The notes: a model not told the origin generated them from the sequence alone. A stretch of 64,000 nt of DNA from Streptomyces griseochromogenes (GCF_001542625.1 NZ_CP016279.1:8184001-8248000), one strand, 5' to 3'. Counted from the first letter of the stretch, positions 28,502 through 38,109 are shown. Translations and numbers: made by a program.

Positions 28502-29254
28502 ATGCGACCGAAGGACCCCGAGCGTCTCGTACGCGACCACACGATCTACGCCTGCGTCATGGGTTCGCGGGCCTTCGGCCTGGCCACGGAGGCCAGCGAC
28601 ACCGACCGGCGGGGCGTCTTCCTCGCCCCCACTCCCCTGTTCTGGCGGTTCGAGAAGCCGCCGACCCATGTGGAGGGGCCGGGTGAGGAGCGGTTCTCCT
28701 GGGAGCTGGAGCGGTTCTGCGAGCTGGCGCTGCGCGGCAACCCGAACATCCTGGAGTGCCTGCACTCCCCGCTCGTGGAGCACATCGACGACACCGGCCG
28801 CGAGCTGCTGTCCCTGCGCGGCGCGTTCCTCTCCCGGCACGCCTACGACACCTTCACCCGCTACGCCCTCGGCCAGCGCCGCAAGCTCGACGCCGACGTC
28901 CGCACGACGGGTGCCCCGCGCTGGAAGCACGCGATGCACCTGCTCCGCCTGCTGATGAGCGCCCGCGATCTGCTGCGCACCGGGGAACTGCGGATCGATG
29001 TCGGCGAGCAGCGGGAGCCCCTGCTCGCCGTGAAGCGGGGCGAGGTCTCCTGGACGCGGGCCGAGGAGTGGATGGCCTCGCTCGCGGCCGAGACCGAGGA
29101 GGCGCTGCGCCGCACCCCGCTGCCGCCGGAGCCGGACCACGCGCGCGTGGCCGACTTCGTCTTCCGGACGCGGCGCGCCTCAGCCCTCCAGGCGGAGGCG
29201 GACCACCAGGTCGTGCAGGGCGTCGTGGGCGGTGGGCGCGTCGGGCAGGTCTGA
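28502..29254 (+). CDS. RlaP-type nucleotidyltransferase (PF10127-like) A
   Basis: 250 aa. The MNT nucleotidyltransferase motif is GSRAFGLATEASDTDRRGVF (GS...D-x-D), followed by the helical region NPNILECLHSPLVEH and RYALGQRRKLD. RlaP proteins are DNA-polymerase-beta-like enzymes linked to RNA repair. TACGCT at 28490-28495 lies six bases before the ATG, so it is probably leaderless. The last 25 codons overlap, antisense, the 3' end of nucleotidyltransferase B. Confidence 0.8.
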   Translation: MRPKDPERLVRDHTIYACVMGSRAFGLATEASDTDRRGVFLAPTPLFWRFEKPPTHVEGPGEERFSWELERFCELALRGNPNILECLHSPLVEHIDDTGRELLSLRGAFLSRHAYDTFTRYALGQRRKLDADVRTTGAPRWKHAMHLLRLLMSARDLLRTGELRIDVGEQREPLLAVKRGEVSWTRAEEWMASLAAETEEALRRTPLPPEPDHARVADFVFRTRRASALQAEADHQVVQGVVGGGRVGQV

Positions 29255-29929
29255 GGCGGCCTGCGCCTCGTCGAGCACGGCGTGCAGCCGCTCCACGTCG
29301 GCCTCCGCGCGCATGTGGTCGAGCTCGGCGGTGCCGTGCTCGCGCTCCGCCTTGGCGGCTATCAGCTCGGGCAGATAGCCGGGCGCGCCCACCTGGTCCA
29401 GGAGCGTGGGCAGATGGGCCTGGACCTCGCCGCTGCGCATGAGGTGTATGCCGGTGAGCAGCACGCGGAACGTGTAGAGCAGCGGCTTGAGTTCGCCGGT
29501 CTTCTCGAACAGCCGCCACTGGGTCACGGCGAAGCCCCGGTAGTGGTGGGCGTGGTGGCTGGTGAGGACGCCCGGCACGAGCGCGGTGAGCTCCCGGTGC
29601 GCGTCGGTGCTGTGCGCGACCAGGGGGGAGAGCAGCTGCTCCAGCACATAGCCGTTGCGCCGGAGCATCAGCCGTACGAACTTGCGCAGGTCATGGGTGA
29701 CGAGGTCCATCTCGACGCCGAACCGCACCCAGACCCGCGACCGTGTCTCCTCCGGCTCGCGCAGCCCGACCAGATCGGCGGCGGGCAGCAGGTGGACACC
29801 GCGCAGATCCAGGTCGGAGTCCTCGGAGGGGAAGCCGTACAGGTGGGCTCCGGAGACGGTCGCGAACAGCAGCGGGTCGGGCTGTTCGGCGATCACCGAT
29901 GTCAGGTTCAGGTCGAGGTCGTCGATCAT
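29180..29929 (-). CDS. RlaP-type nucleotidyltransferase (PF10127-like) B
   Basis: 249 aa. Motif VSGAHLYGFPSEDSDLDLRG has the metal-binding D-x-D; the G-S pair is inverted to S-G. Then ETRSRVWVRFGVEMDLVTHD and NGYVLEQLLSPLVAHS parallel gene A. It begins four bases after the ADP-ribosylglycohydrolase stop, so it is the last gene of the NrtR-ARH operon. Its 3' end overlaps that of gene A. A role in nucleotide or RNA-end metabolism is inference. Confidence 0.8.
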   Translation of the reverse strand: MIDDLDLNLTSVIAEQPDPLLFATVSGAHLYGFPSEDSDLDLRGVHLLPAADLVGLREPEETRSRVWVRFGVEMDLVTHDLRKFVRLMLRRNGYVLEQLLSPLVAHSTDAHRELTALVPGVLTSHHAHHYRGFAVTQWRLFEKTGELKPLLYTFRVLLTGIHLMRSGEVQAHLPTLLDQVGAPGYLPELIAAKAEREHGTAELDHMRAEADVERLHAVLDEAQAASDLPDAPTAHDALHDLVVRLRLEG

Positions 29930-29933
29930 GCGC

Positions 29934-30956
29934 CTAAGCGTCCCAGAGCGCCCCCAGCGTCAACAGGTCGCCTCCGTACTCGATCCGGTCGGCCCACTCG
30001 GCCGGCCAGGCGTCCGCGCCCCGCCAGGCGCCCGCGAAGGCCCCGGTGAGGCAGGCGATCGAGTCCGAGTCGCCCGAGGAGCAGGCGGCCCGGCGCAGGG
30101 CGGTGACGGGCTCGTCGGGGAAGAGCAGGAAGCACAGCAGTCCGGTGGCGAGGGCCTCTTCGGCGATCCAGCCCTCGCCCGTGGCCAGGCACGGGTCGGT
30201 CTCCGGGGAGTGGGTGCGCACGGCCTCCTGGAGGCGGCCGAGGATGTCCAGGCACTCGTCCCAGCCGCGTGCGATGAAGTGCTCCGGGCTGGGGTCGTGG
30301 GAGCGGGTCCACAGGTCGCCGAGCCAGGTGTGGTGGTAGCGGGTGCGGTTGTCGTGGGCGTACGAGCGCAGCTGTCCGACGAGTCCGGCCGGGTCGGTGC
30401 CCTGGGCGAGCAGGCGGACGGCGCGGGCGGTGAGGTCGGAGGCGGCCAGCGCGGTGGGGTGTCCGTGGGTGAGCGCGGACTGCAACTGGGCGGCGCCGGC
30501 GCGCTGTTCGTCGCTCAGGCCGGGGGTGAGACCGATCGGGGCGACGCGCATGTTGGCGCCGCAGCCCTTGGAGCCGATCCGGCTTGCCTCCTGCCAGACC
30601 CGGCCCTCCTCCTTGAGCAGGGCGCACGCGGTCAGGCAGGTGCGGCCGGGGGCGCGGTTGTTCTCGGGCGACTGGTACCAGTCCACGAACTCCTCGCGCA
30701 GCGGCCGCTCCAGCCGCTTCGGCGCGAGCACGCCCCGGTCCATGGCGGTCCTGAGCGCGCGGCCGACGGCGAGGGTCATCTGGGTGTCGTCGGAGACGAG
30801 GGCGCGCGCGGGCAGCTCCATCTCCCGCCAGGGCCCGCACTTGGCGAGGATCGTGGGCACGTCGTTGAACTCGGTCGGGAAGCCGAGGGCGTCCCCGAGG
30901 GCGAGGCCGAGCAGCGATCCGGTGGCGGCGCGCTTGCTCGTCCGAGTGGTGGTCAT
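29934..30956 (-). CDS. ADP-ribosylglycohydrolase (DraG/ARH family)
   Basis: 340 aa. The two dinuclear metal-binding motifs are LVSDDTQMTLAVGRAL and ACSSGDSDSIACLTGAFAGA, with LGLALGDALGFPTEF at the N-terminus. ARH enzymes remove ADP-ribose from proteins or small molecules. The ATG at 30956 overlaps the NrtR stop by four bases (ATGA) and the next gene follows after four bases. It is therefore controlled with the ADP-ribose/NAD-sensing regulator. Confidence 0.9.
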   Translation of the reverse strand: MTTTRTSKRAATGSLLGLALGDALGFPTEFNDVPTILAKCGPWREMELPARALVSDDTQMTLAVGRALRTAMDRGVLAPKRLERPLREEFVDWYQSPENNRAPGRTCLTACALLKEEGRVWQEASRIGSKGCGANMRVAPIGLTPGLSDEQRAGAAQLQSALTHGHPTALAASDLTARAVRLLAQGTDPAGLVGQLRSYAHDNRTRYHHTWLGDLWTRSHDPSPEHFIARGWDECLDILGRLQEAVRTHSPETDPCLATGEGWIAEEALATGLLCFLLFPDEPVTALRRAACSSGDSDSIACLTGAFAGAWRGADAWPAEWADRIEYGGDLLTLGALWDA

Positions 30957-31672
30957 GAGCGGGGTCCTTCCCGGGACGGTCGGAGCAGGGGCGGGTGCAG
31001 GGCGCCTGCGGTGCCCGCGCGGTAGAGCGCGGCCGGTTTGCCGCGGCCTCCGGTCAGCCGGGCGGCGCCGGGGACGGGTTCGACGAAGCCGGGCGTGGCG
31101 AGCACCTTGCGGCGGAAGTTGGGCCGGTCCAGGGCCGTGCCCCACACGGTCTCGTAGACCTGCTGCAGCTCGCCGAGGGTGAACTCGGGCGGGCAGAAGG
31201 CGGTGGCGACGCAGCTGTTCTCCAGCTGGGCGCCGATCCGGTCGTGGGCGTCGGCGAGGATCCGGTCGTGGTCGAAGGCGAGCGGCCCGGCCGTGCCGTA
31301 CGGCTGCCAGCGGGCCTGGGCCGCGTCACCGCCGCCGCGGGGCTCGGGGGGCTCGGGGAGCAGTGCGGTGAAGGCGACGGAGACGACCCGCATCCGGGGG
31401 TCGCGGTCCGGCTCGCTGTAGGTGCGCAGCTGCTCCAGGTGGAGTCCGGAGACGTCGGCCAGACCGGTCTCCTCGGCGAGTTCGCGCCGGGCGGCCGTCT
31501 CGGCGGACTCGTCGGGCAGCACAAAGCCGCCGGGCAGCGCCCAGTGGCCGGCGTACGGCTCCTGCCCGCGCTCGACCAGCAGCACGTGCAGGGCGCCGGT
31601 GCGGAGGGTGAAAACGGCGAGGTCGACGGTGACGGCGAAAGGTTCGTAGGCGTACTTGTCGTAGCCCTCCAT
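30953..31672 (-). CDS. NrtR-like Nudix-winged-helix transcriptional regulator
   Basis: 239 aa. N-terminal Nudix domain with an intact box (GGFVLPDESAETAARRELAE, EETGL) and a C-terminal winged helix (PPEFTLGELQQVYETVWGT, LDRPNFRRKVL) that defines the NrtR family, repressors of NAD metabolism responding to ADP-ribose. The intact Nudix box hints at retained hydrolase activity. AAAGGAGGACC before the ATG at 31672 decides the start; the ATG at 31702 lies inside the leader. A perfect palindrome at 31708-31724 is the likely autoregulatory site. Confidence 0.88.
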   Translation of the reverse strand: MEGYDKYAYEPFAVTVDLAVFTLRTGALHVLLVERGQEPYAGHWALPGGFVLPDESAETAARRELAEETGLADVSGLHLEQLRTYSEPDRDPRMRVVSVAFTALLPEPPEPRGGGDAAQARWQPYGTAGPLAFDHDRILADAHDRIGAQLENSCVATAFCPPEFTLGELQQVYETVWGTALDRPNFRRKVLATPGFVEPVPGAARLTGGRGKPAALYRAGTAGALHPPLLRPSREGPRS

Positions 31673-31707
31673 GGCCGGCCGGTCCTCCTTTATGGTCAGC
31701 ATGACTA

Positions 31708-31724
31708 ATAGTCGTCATGACTAT
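31708..31724. promoter_or_regulatory. NrtR-type operator
   Basis: ATAGTC-GTCAT-GACTAT is a perfect 6+5+6 inverted repeat, and ATGACTA is repeated at 31701-31707 and 31717-31723. It lies 36-52 bp upstream of the NrtR-like start and overlaps the likely -10 region. Binding by the adjacent regulator is inferred from position. Confidence 0.65.
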
Positions 31725-31789
31725 AAAGAGTGGCCATGGTGATCCGCAACCCCCTCAGCGCCTCCCGCTGCCCCGTTCCCGCATACGAC

Positions 31790-31823
31790 GACGGCCGGTC
31801 CCGGGTACCCGGGACCGGCCGTC
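31790..31823. terminator. terminator after rluB
   Basis: A perfect 34-bp palindrome, GACGGCCGGTCCCGGG and its complement around a TA centre, 22 bp past the rluB stop on the minus strand. Confidence 0.8.
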
Positions 31824-31844
31824 GGAAAGCCGTGCAGGCGCCTT

Positions 31845-32909
31845 CTAGAGGTCGACCTCCTTCATCAGCATGCCGACCTCGGTGTTGGACAGGCGGCGCA
31901 GCCAGCCCGACTTCTGGTCGCCCAGGGTGATCGGGCCGAAGGAGGTGCGCACCAGCTTCTCGACCGGGAAGCCCGCCTCGGCGAGCATGCGGCGCACGAT
32001 GTGCTTGCGGCCCTCGTGCAGGGTCACCTCGACCAGGTAGTTCTTGCCGGTCTGCTCGACGACGCGGAAGTGGTCCGCGCGCGCGTAGCCGTCCTCCAGC
32101 TGGATGCCGTCCTTGAGGCGCTTGCCCAGGTCGCGCGGGATCGGACCCACGATGGCGGCGAGGTAGGTCTTCTTCACGCCGTACTTGGGGTGCGTGAGTC
32201 GGTGCGCCAGCTCGCCGTGGTTGGTGAGCAGGATGACGCCCTCGGTCTCGGTGTCGAGCCGGCCGACGTGGAAGAGCCGGGTCTCGCGGTTGGTGACGTA
32301 GTCACCGAGGCACTGGCGCCCCTCCGGGTCCTCCATCGTGGAGACGACGCCGGCGGGCTTGTTGAGCGAGAAGAACTGGTACGACTGCGTCGCGACCGTC
32401 AGGCCGTCGACCTTGACCTCGTCCGTCTCCGGGTCGACGCGGCGGCCCTGCTCCAGGACGATCTCGCCGTTGACCTCGACGCGGGCCTGCTCGATCAGCT
32501 CCTCGCAGGCGCGCCGGGAGCCGTAGCCCGCGCGCGCGAGGACCTTCTGCAGCCGCTCGCCCTCCTGCTCGGCGCCCGGGAAGGTCTTGGGGAGCTTGAC
32601 GTCCTTCTTGCCTGCGTAGCGCTCGCGGTTGCGCTCCTCTGCACGCGCCTCGTACTCGCGGGAGCGTCCCGGAGCCGTACGCCCGCCGCTCTGCTGAGGC
32701 TGCCTGGGCTGGCCCTTGGCGCCGCCGCGGGCCGCGCCGCCGCGCCCGGACTTGGGACCGTCCGTGCTCGCGCCGGGGCCGACGTCGTAGCGGCGCTCCT
32801 CGGGGCGGGGCTTGCGGGGACGGCCCTGCCCCTGCCGCTCGTCCCTGTTGTTGCCGGCACCGCGGTAGTTACCGCGCCCGCCGCTCTTTCCGCTGCCGCT
32901 GCTTCGCAT
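31845..32909 (-). CDS. 23S rRNA pseudouridine synthase RluB-like
   Basis: 354 aa. A basic, disordered N-terminus of about 120 residues (Arg/Gly/Gln-rich) precedes an S4 RNA-binding domain (RLQKVLARAGYGSRRACEEL) and the RluB/RsuA catalytic domain with the nucleophile Asp in LFHVGRLDTETEGVILLT. Further motifs are KTYLAAIVG and HIVRRMLAEAGFPVEKLVR. It is last in the parA-like/scpA/scpB operon, a common actinobacterial order. Confidence 0.92.
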   Translation of the reverse strand: MRSSGSGKSGGRGNYRGAGNNRDERQGQGRPRKPRPEERRYDVGPGASTDGPKSGRGGAARGGAKGQPRQPQQSGGRTAPGRSREYEARAEERNRERYAGKKDVKLPKTFPGAEQEGERLQKVLARAGYGSRRACEELIEQARVEVNGEIVLEQGRRVDPETDEVKVDGLTVATQSYQFFSLNKPAGVVSTMEDPEGRQCLGDYVTNRETRLFHVGRLDTETEGVILLTNHGELAHRLTHPKYGVKKTYLAAIVGPIPRDLGKRLKDGIQLEDGYARADHFRVVEQTGKNYLVEVTLHEGRKHIVRRMLAEAGFPVEKLVRTSFGPITLGDQKSGWLRRLSNTEVGMLMKEVDL

Positions 32910-32921
32910 CAAAGTTCCGTC

Positions 32922-33572
32922 TTAGTCGTCCGCATCCTGACCGCCGGGCGCGTCGGGCGCGTCCGGGTCGAACGACGGGACTCCCTCCTGGGTCTCGGCC
33001 TCGATCGCCTCCGCCTCCGGGAGGAAGGGCGCGAGCTCCGGAAGCTCGTCCAGGCCGCGCAGGCCCATCCGCTCCAGGAAGTAGTTCGTCGTCCTGTACA
33101 GGATCGCACCTGTTTCGGGTTCCGCGCCCGCCTCCTCGACCAGACCGCGCTGCAACAGGGTGCGCATCACACCGTCGCAGTTGACTCCGCGCACGGCTGA
33201 GACGCGACTGCGGCTGACCGGCTGGCGGTAGGCGACGACCGCGAGGGTCTCCAGCGCGGCCTGGGTGAGGCGGGCGGTCTGGCCGTCCAGCACGAGCCGC
33301 TCGACGGCGGTCGCGTACTCGGAGCGGGTGTAGAAGCGCCAGCCGCCCGCGACGAAGCGCAGCTCGAAGCCGCGGCCCTGCACGGTGTACTCGTCGGCCA
33401 GCTCGCGCAGCGCGTCCGCGATCTGCCGCCTGGGCCGTTCCAGGATCTTGGCCAGGTGCTCCTCGGTCGCGGGCTCGTCCACGACCATGAGGACCGCCTC
33501 CAGGGCGGGCTTGAGATCAAGGCCGGCGACGGTACCGAGGCCCGCCGGCACTTCCGCGGTCTCCTCACTCAT
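32922..33572 (-). CDS. scpB: segregation and condensation protein B
   Basis: 216 aa. Two winged-helix units: LKPALEAVLMVVDEPATEEH and LTQAALETLAVVAYRQPVSR, then AVRGVNCDGVMRTLLQRGLV and YRTTNYFLERMGL, all characteristic of ScpB. It forms the SMC-ScpA-ScpB condensin. Its ATG overlaps the scpA stop by four bases. Confidence 0.95.
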   Translation of the reverse strand: MSEETAEVPAGLGTVAGLDLKPALEAVLMVVDEPATEEHLAKILERPRRQIADALRELADEYTVQGRGFELRFVAGGWRFYTRSEYATAVERLVLDGQTARLTQAALETLAVVAYRQPVSRSRVSAVRGVNCDGVMRTLLQRGLVEEAGAEPETGAILYRTTNYFLERMGLRGLDELPELAPFLPEAEAIEAETQEGVPSFDPDAPDAPGGQDADD

Positions 33573-34723
33573 GCCTTCTTCTCCTCCTTCGTCTCCTTGG
33601 GCGCCTCGGGCGGCCGGTCGAACTCGTCGGTGACCATCGGCGCCGCCTCCGCGTCCCCGCCGGTCCAGCGCACGAGCAGCTCCCCGAGCGCGTCCTCCTG
33701 CTCCAGCGCGACGGCCTTCTCGCGGTACAGCTCCAGCAGGGCGAGGAAGCGGGCGACGACGGTGAGGGTGTCGTCGGTGTCCGAGACGAGCGCGCGGAAG
33801 CTGGCCTCACCGAGCTCCCTGAGCCGCCCGACCACGATCCGCGCCTGCTCCTGAACGCTGACCAGCGGGGCGTGGATGTGGTCGACGTACACGGCCGGCT
33901 TGGGCCTGGGCTGCATCGCCTTGACGGCGAGCTTGGCGAACCCCTCGGCGCCGATGCTGATGACGACCTCGGGCAGCAGCTCGGCGTGGTGGGGTTCGAG
34001 GCCGACGGTACGGGGGTAGCGGCGGGCCTCGTCGTCGAGGCGCTCGGTGAAGATGTCGGCGATCCGCTTGTACGCGCAGTACTGGAGCAGTCGCGCGAAC
34101 AGCAGGTCACGGGCCTCCAGCAGCGCCAGGTCGGCCTCGTCCTCGACCTCGGCGGTGGGCAGCAGCCGGGCCGCCTTGAGATCGAGGAGGGTCGCGGCGA
34201 CGACCAGGAACTCGGTCGTCTGGTCCAGGTCCCAGTCCGGTCCCATGGCCCGGATGTGCGCCATGAACTCGTCGGTGACCTTGGAGAGGGCGACCTCGGT
34301 GACGTCCAGCTTGTGCTTGGAGATCAGCTGGAGGAGGAGGTCGAAGGGGCCCTCGAAGTTCGAGAGGCGGACCTTGAAGACGCCGTCGGCCGACGCCGGC
34401 GGTTCCTGATCCCCTGCGGATGCGGGGGGCGGGGCCGACCCGGCCTCGGGCTCCGGTGCAGGCTCGGGCTCGGGCTCCGGTTCGGATTCCGGCTCCGGTA
34501 CGGGCTCCGGTTCGGGTTGCGGCTCCGGCTCCGGTGCGGATGGCTCCGGCGTCGGCGCGGGAATCTCCGGCTCGGCAAGGTCCGGCTCGAGAACGTCCGG
34601 CTCGGCGGCCTCCGCGGTCGTCCGGAACGGCTCGACGCTCCCGGCTCCCGGCCCCCGCCCCAGCACACGTCGGCGGCCGGCGCCGGCGCCGGGGGCGGGT
34701 ACGGGAGCGTCGTTCGAGGTCAT
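33569..34723 (-). CDS. scpA: segregation and condensation protein A
   Basis: 384 aa. The kleisin core starts KVRLSNFEGPFDLLLQLISK with DVTEVALSKVTDEF, then TTEFLVVAATLLDLKAARLL, and a C-terminal winged helix. An unusual N-terminal extension of about 115 residues is dominated by Pro-Glu repeats (residues 42-93). ScpA bridges the SMC heads. It starts 19 bases after the preceding gene's stop, so it is co-transcribed. Confidence 0.93.
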   Translation of the reverse strand: MTSNDAPVPAPGAGAGRRRVLGRGPGAGSVEPFRTTAEAAEPDVLEPDLAEPEIPAPTPEPSAPEPEPQPEPEPVPEPESEPEPEPEPAPEPEAGSAPPPASAGDQEPPASADGVFKVRLSNFEGPFDLLLQLISKHKLDVTEVALSKVTDEFMAHIRAMGPDWDLDQTTEFLVVAATLLDLKAARLLPTAEVEDEADLALLEARDLLFARLLQYCAYKRIADIFTERLDDEARRYPRTVGLEPHHAELLPEVVISIGAEGFAKLAVKAMQPRPKPAVYVDHIHAPLVSVQEQARIVVGRLRELGEASFRALVSDTDDTLTVVARFLALLELYREKAVALEQEDALGELLVRWTGGDAEAAPMVTDEFDRPPEAPKETKEEKKA

Positions 34724-34741
34724 GGCCCCCGCAGGCTACCG

Positions 34742-35314
34742 CTACCGCCCGCGCAGCCGCCGTACCAGGATGCTCGCGTCCCCTCGGGACTCCAGGTCGG
34801 CCAGGACCACGGCGACCGCCTCCCGGACGATCCGGCCGCGGTCGACGGCGAGCCCGTGCTCGCCTCTGAGGACCAGTCGCGCGTGCTCGAGGTCCATGAG
34901 TTCCTCGGCGGACACGTACACCGTGATCTTCTCGTCGTGCCGCTCGCGCCCGCTGGGCCGCCGGGACGCCGCGCGCCCGCGCTTGCGCGGCTGAGCGGCC
35001 GCGGCGGGGGCGGCAGAACCTTCCTGCGCCGTCTGTCGGCGTGCCGGGCGGGTGCGGGACTCGCCGGCTTCGGCCGGCTCCGGCTCGACCGCCGCCACAT
35101 GCTCCGCGCCCTCGCCGTCCCCGCCCTGCGCGGGCACCGACTGCGGTGCGTCCTCCGCCCCTGCGGTGGCGGCCACCGGATCGCTCTCTCCCGCGGGAGC
35201 CGGCACCCGGGCCTCGCCGTTGGCCGCGCGCCGGGGCGAGGACGGCTGGAGCGCCATCCCCCCTGTCGTGCGGAACAGTTCGTCGGCCCCGGGCAGACTC
35301 ACTCGGCGTGACAC
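34742..35314 (-). CDS. small partner of the ParA-like ATPase, ribbon-helix-helix-like C-terminus
   Basis: 190 aa. About 115 residues of disordered Ala/Pro/Glu-rich sequence precede a compact C-terminal domain: HDEKITVYVSAEELMDLEHA, RLVLRGEHGLAVDRGRIVRE, AVAVVLADLESRG. The beta strand followed by two helices suggests a ribbon-helix-helix DNA-binding fold, as in centromere-binding partners of orphan ParA proteins. The GTG at 35314 has GGAGG ten bases upstream; the GTG at 35302 would give a GTGA overlap with parA and is the alternative. Confidence 0.6.
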   Translation of the reverse strand: MSRRVSLPGADELFRTTGGMALQPSSPRRAANGEARVPAPAGESDPVAATAGAEDAPQSVPAQGGDGEGAEHVAAVEPEPAEAGESRTRPARRQTAQEGSAAPAAAAQPRKRGRAASRRPSGRERHDEKITVYVSAEELMDLEHARLVLRGEHGLAVDRGRIVREAVAVVLADLESRGDASILVRRLRGR

Positions 35315-36474
35315 CGGGCGAGCACCTCCCTGGCGAGCTGGCGATAGGCGGCGGCACCGACGGAGTTGGAGGCGTACGTGGTGATCGGCTCACCGGCGAC
35401 CGTGGTCTCCGGGAAGCGGACCGTGCGGCCGATGACCGTGTGGTAGACGTGGTCGTCGAACGCCTCGACCACACGGGCCAGGACCTCGCGGCTGTGGACC
35501 GTGCGCGAGTCGTACATCGTGGCGAGGATGCCGTCCAGTTCCAGCTCGGGGTTGAGCCGCTCCTGGACCTTCTCGATGGTCTCGGTCAGCAGGGCCACAC
35601 CGCGCAGCGCGAAGAACTCGCACTCCAGCGGCACGATCACCTTGTGCGCGGCCGTCAGCGCGTTGACGGTGAGCAGGCCGAGCGAGGGCTGGCAGTCGAT
35701 CACGATGTAGTCGTAGTCGGGCAGCAGCGGCTTGAGCGCCCGCTGCAGGGTCGACTCGCGCGCGACCTCGGAGACCAGCTGGACCTCGGCGGCCGACAGG
35801 TCGATGTTGGAGGGCAGCAGGTCCATGTTGGGGACCGCCGTCTTCAGCAGGACCTCGTCCGCGGACATGCCCCGCTCCATGAGCAGGTTGTAGACGGTGA
35901 GGTCGAGCTCCATCGGATTGACGCCGAGACCCACCGACAGCGCGCCCTGCGGGTCGAAGTCCACGAGCAGCACGCGCCGGCCGTACTCCGCGAGCGCGGC
36001 ACCCAGGTTGATGGTCGACGTCGTCTTGCCGACGCCGCCCTTCTGGTTGCACATCGCGATGATCTTCGCGGGGCCGTGGTCGGTCAGCGGGCCCGGAATC
36101 GGGAAGTACGGCAGCGGGCGTCCGGTCGGACCGATGCGCTCACGGCGCTGGCGGGCCGCGTCGGGCGCGAGCGTGGCCGCGTACTCCGGGTCGGGCTCGT
36201 ACTCGGCGTCGGGGTCGTAGAAGTGCCCCTCGGGCAGTTCGTCGTAGTCGGCGAAGTGGTTGTGGGGCGCGCCACTTCCGTCGCCGGCCATGGCGTTCAC
36301 GTGATGGCCATCCATGCTCTGGTGTGCTGTCCGGGCGGTCTGTGGCCCCGGACTCTGGTGGGCTGCGAAGGTGCGCACTGCTACGGAGCCGACAGCCTCG
36401 AATCCCGCGGGGCCATGGCCCCGTACAGGCATTCCTGGTTGACCACCCCCGGGAGAAAATGTCGACTCATTCAC
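35299..36474 (-). CDS. ParA-like partition ATPase
   Basis: 391 aa. A 120-residue, low-complexity N-terminus precedes the ParA domain: deviant Walker A CNQKGGVGKTTSTINLG, LLVDFDPQGALSVGLG, VIDCQPSLGLLTVNALTAA and LATMYDSRTVHSREVL. It heads the scpA-scpB-rluB operon and is distinct from the oriC-proximal ParA. The GTG at 36474 follows AAGGAGGT at ten bases. It probably links chromosome organisation with condensin. Confidence 0.9.
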   Translation of the reverse strand: MNESTFSPGGGQPGMPVRGHGPAGFEAVGSVAVRTFAAHQSPGPQTARTAHQSMDGHHVNAMAGDGSGAPHNHFADYDELPEGHFYDPDAEYEPDPEYAATLAPDAARQRRERIGPTGRPLPYFPIPGPLTDHGPAKIIAMCNQKGGVGKTTSTINLGAALAEYGRRVLLVDFDPQGALSVGLGVNPMELDLTVYNLLMERGMSADEVLLKTAVPNMDLLPSNIDLSAAEVQLVSEVARESTLQRALKPLLPDYDYIVIDCQPSLGLLTVNALTAAHKVIVPLECEFFALRGVALLTETIEKVQERLNPELELDGILATMYDSRTVHSREVLARVVEAFDDHVYHTVIGRTVRFPETTVAGEPITTYASNSVGAAAYRQLAREVLARCHAE

Positions 36475-36845
36475 AAGTCGTCTTACCTCCTTGGTGACCA
36501 GGGAACTTCTAGACAAGGTCAGCGTGGCACCATGCCGACGGTTGGCGACTCTATGGCGTGTCGGCGGTCCGCAGCAACACAATCCGCCGGACCCGGCAGG
36601 ATGTGTCGGCAATGAAACATCCCGCTGTCAAGGGCGTACGGCCGTCGCACAGCAGGTTTCACCGGTGTGCGAATCGGTCGAAGGGTTACGTTCGAGGCGA
36701 GTTGACCAAGAGTCGCCAAGTGACCATACACACATCCGGCCGGACCTTGTCGGGCAAGGTCCGGCCGGGTGCGCACGGTTGACGACCTGAGTTGACGTAT
36801 CGCCTTTTACCTGTCGGTGACTTAGCGACTCACCGGGTCGGACGG
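36475..36845. other. promoter region of the parA-like operon and ald terminator
   Basis: 371 bp. The left part carries the parA-like promoter and ribosome site; the right part holds the terminator at 36736-36768. No gene supported. Confidence 0.45.
36736..36768. terminator. terminator after ald
   Basis: CCGGCCGGACCTTG pairs perfectly with CAAGGTCCGGCCGG around a TCGGG loop, 78 bp past the ald stop on the minus strand. Confidence 0.8.
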
Positions 36846-37970
<1,125 letters not shown>

Positions 37971-38109
37971 GGTCCTTGGCTCAGAGGGTATGGGGGGTGC
38001 ATTACAAGACATACCCAGGCATGCGGGGGCATACCGGGAGACACCGCAGGAGAACGAGCGGCAGAGCCAGTTTAATGAAGGTGTTCCGAGTGTCTAGCCT
38101 TTCATTGCA

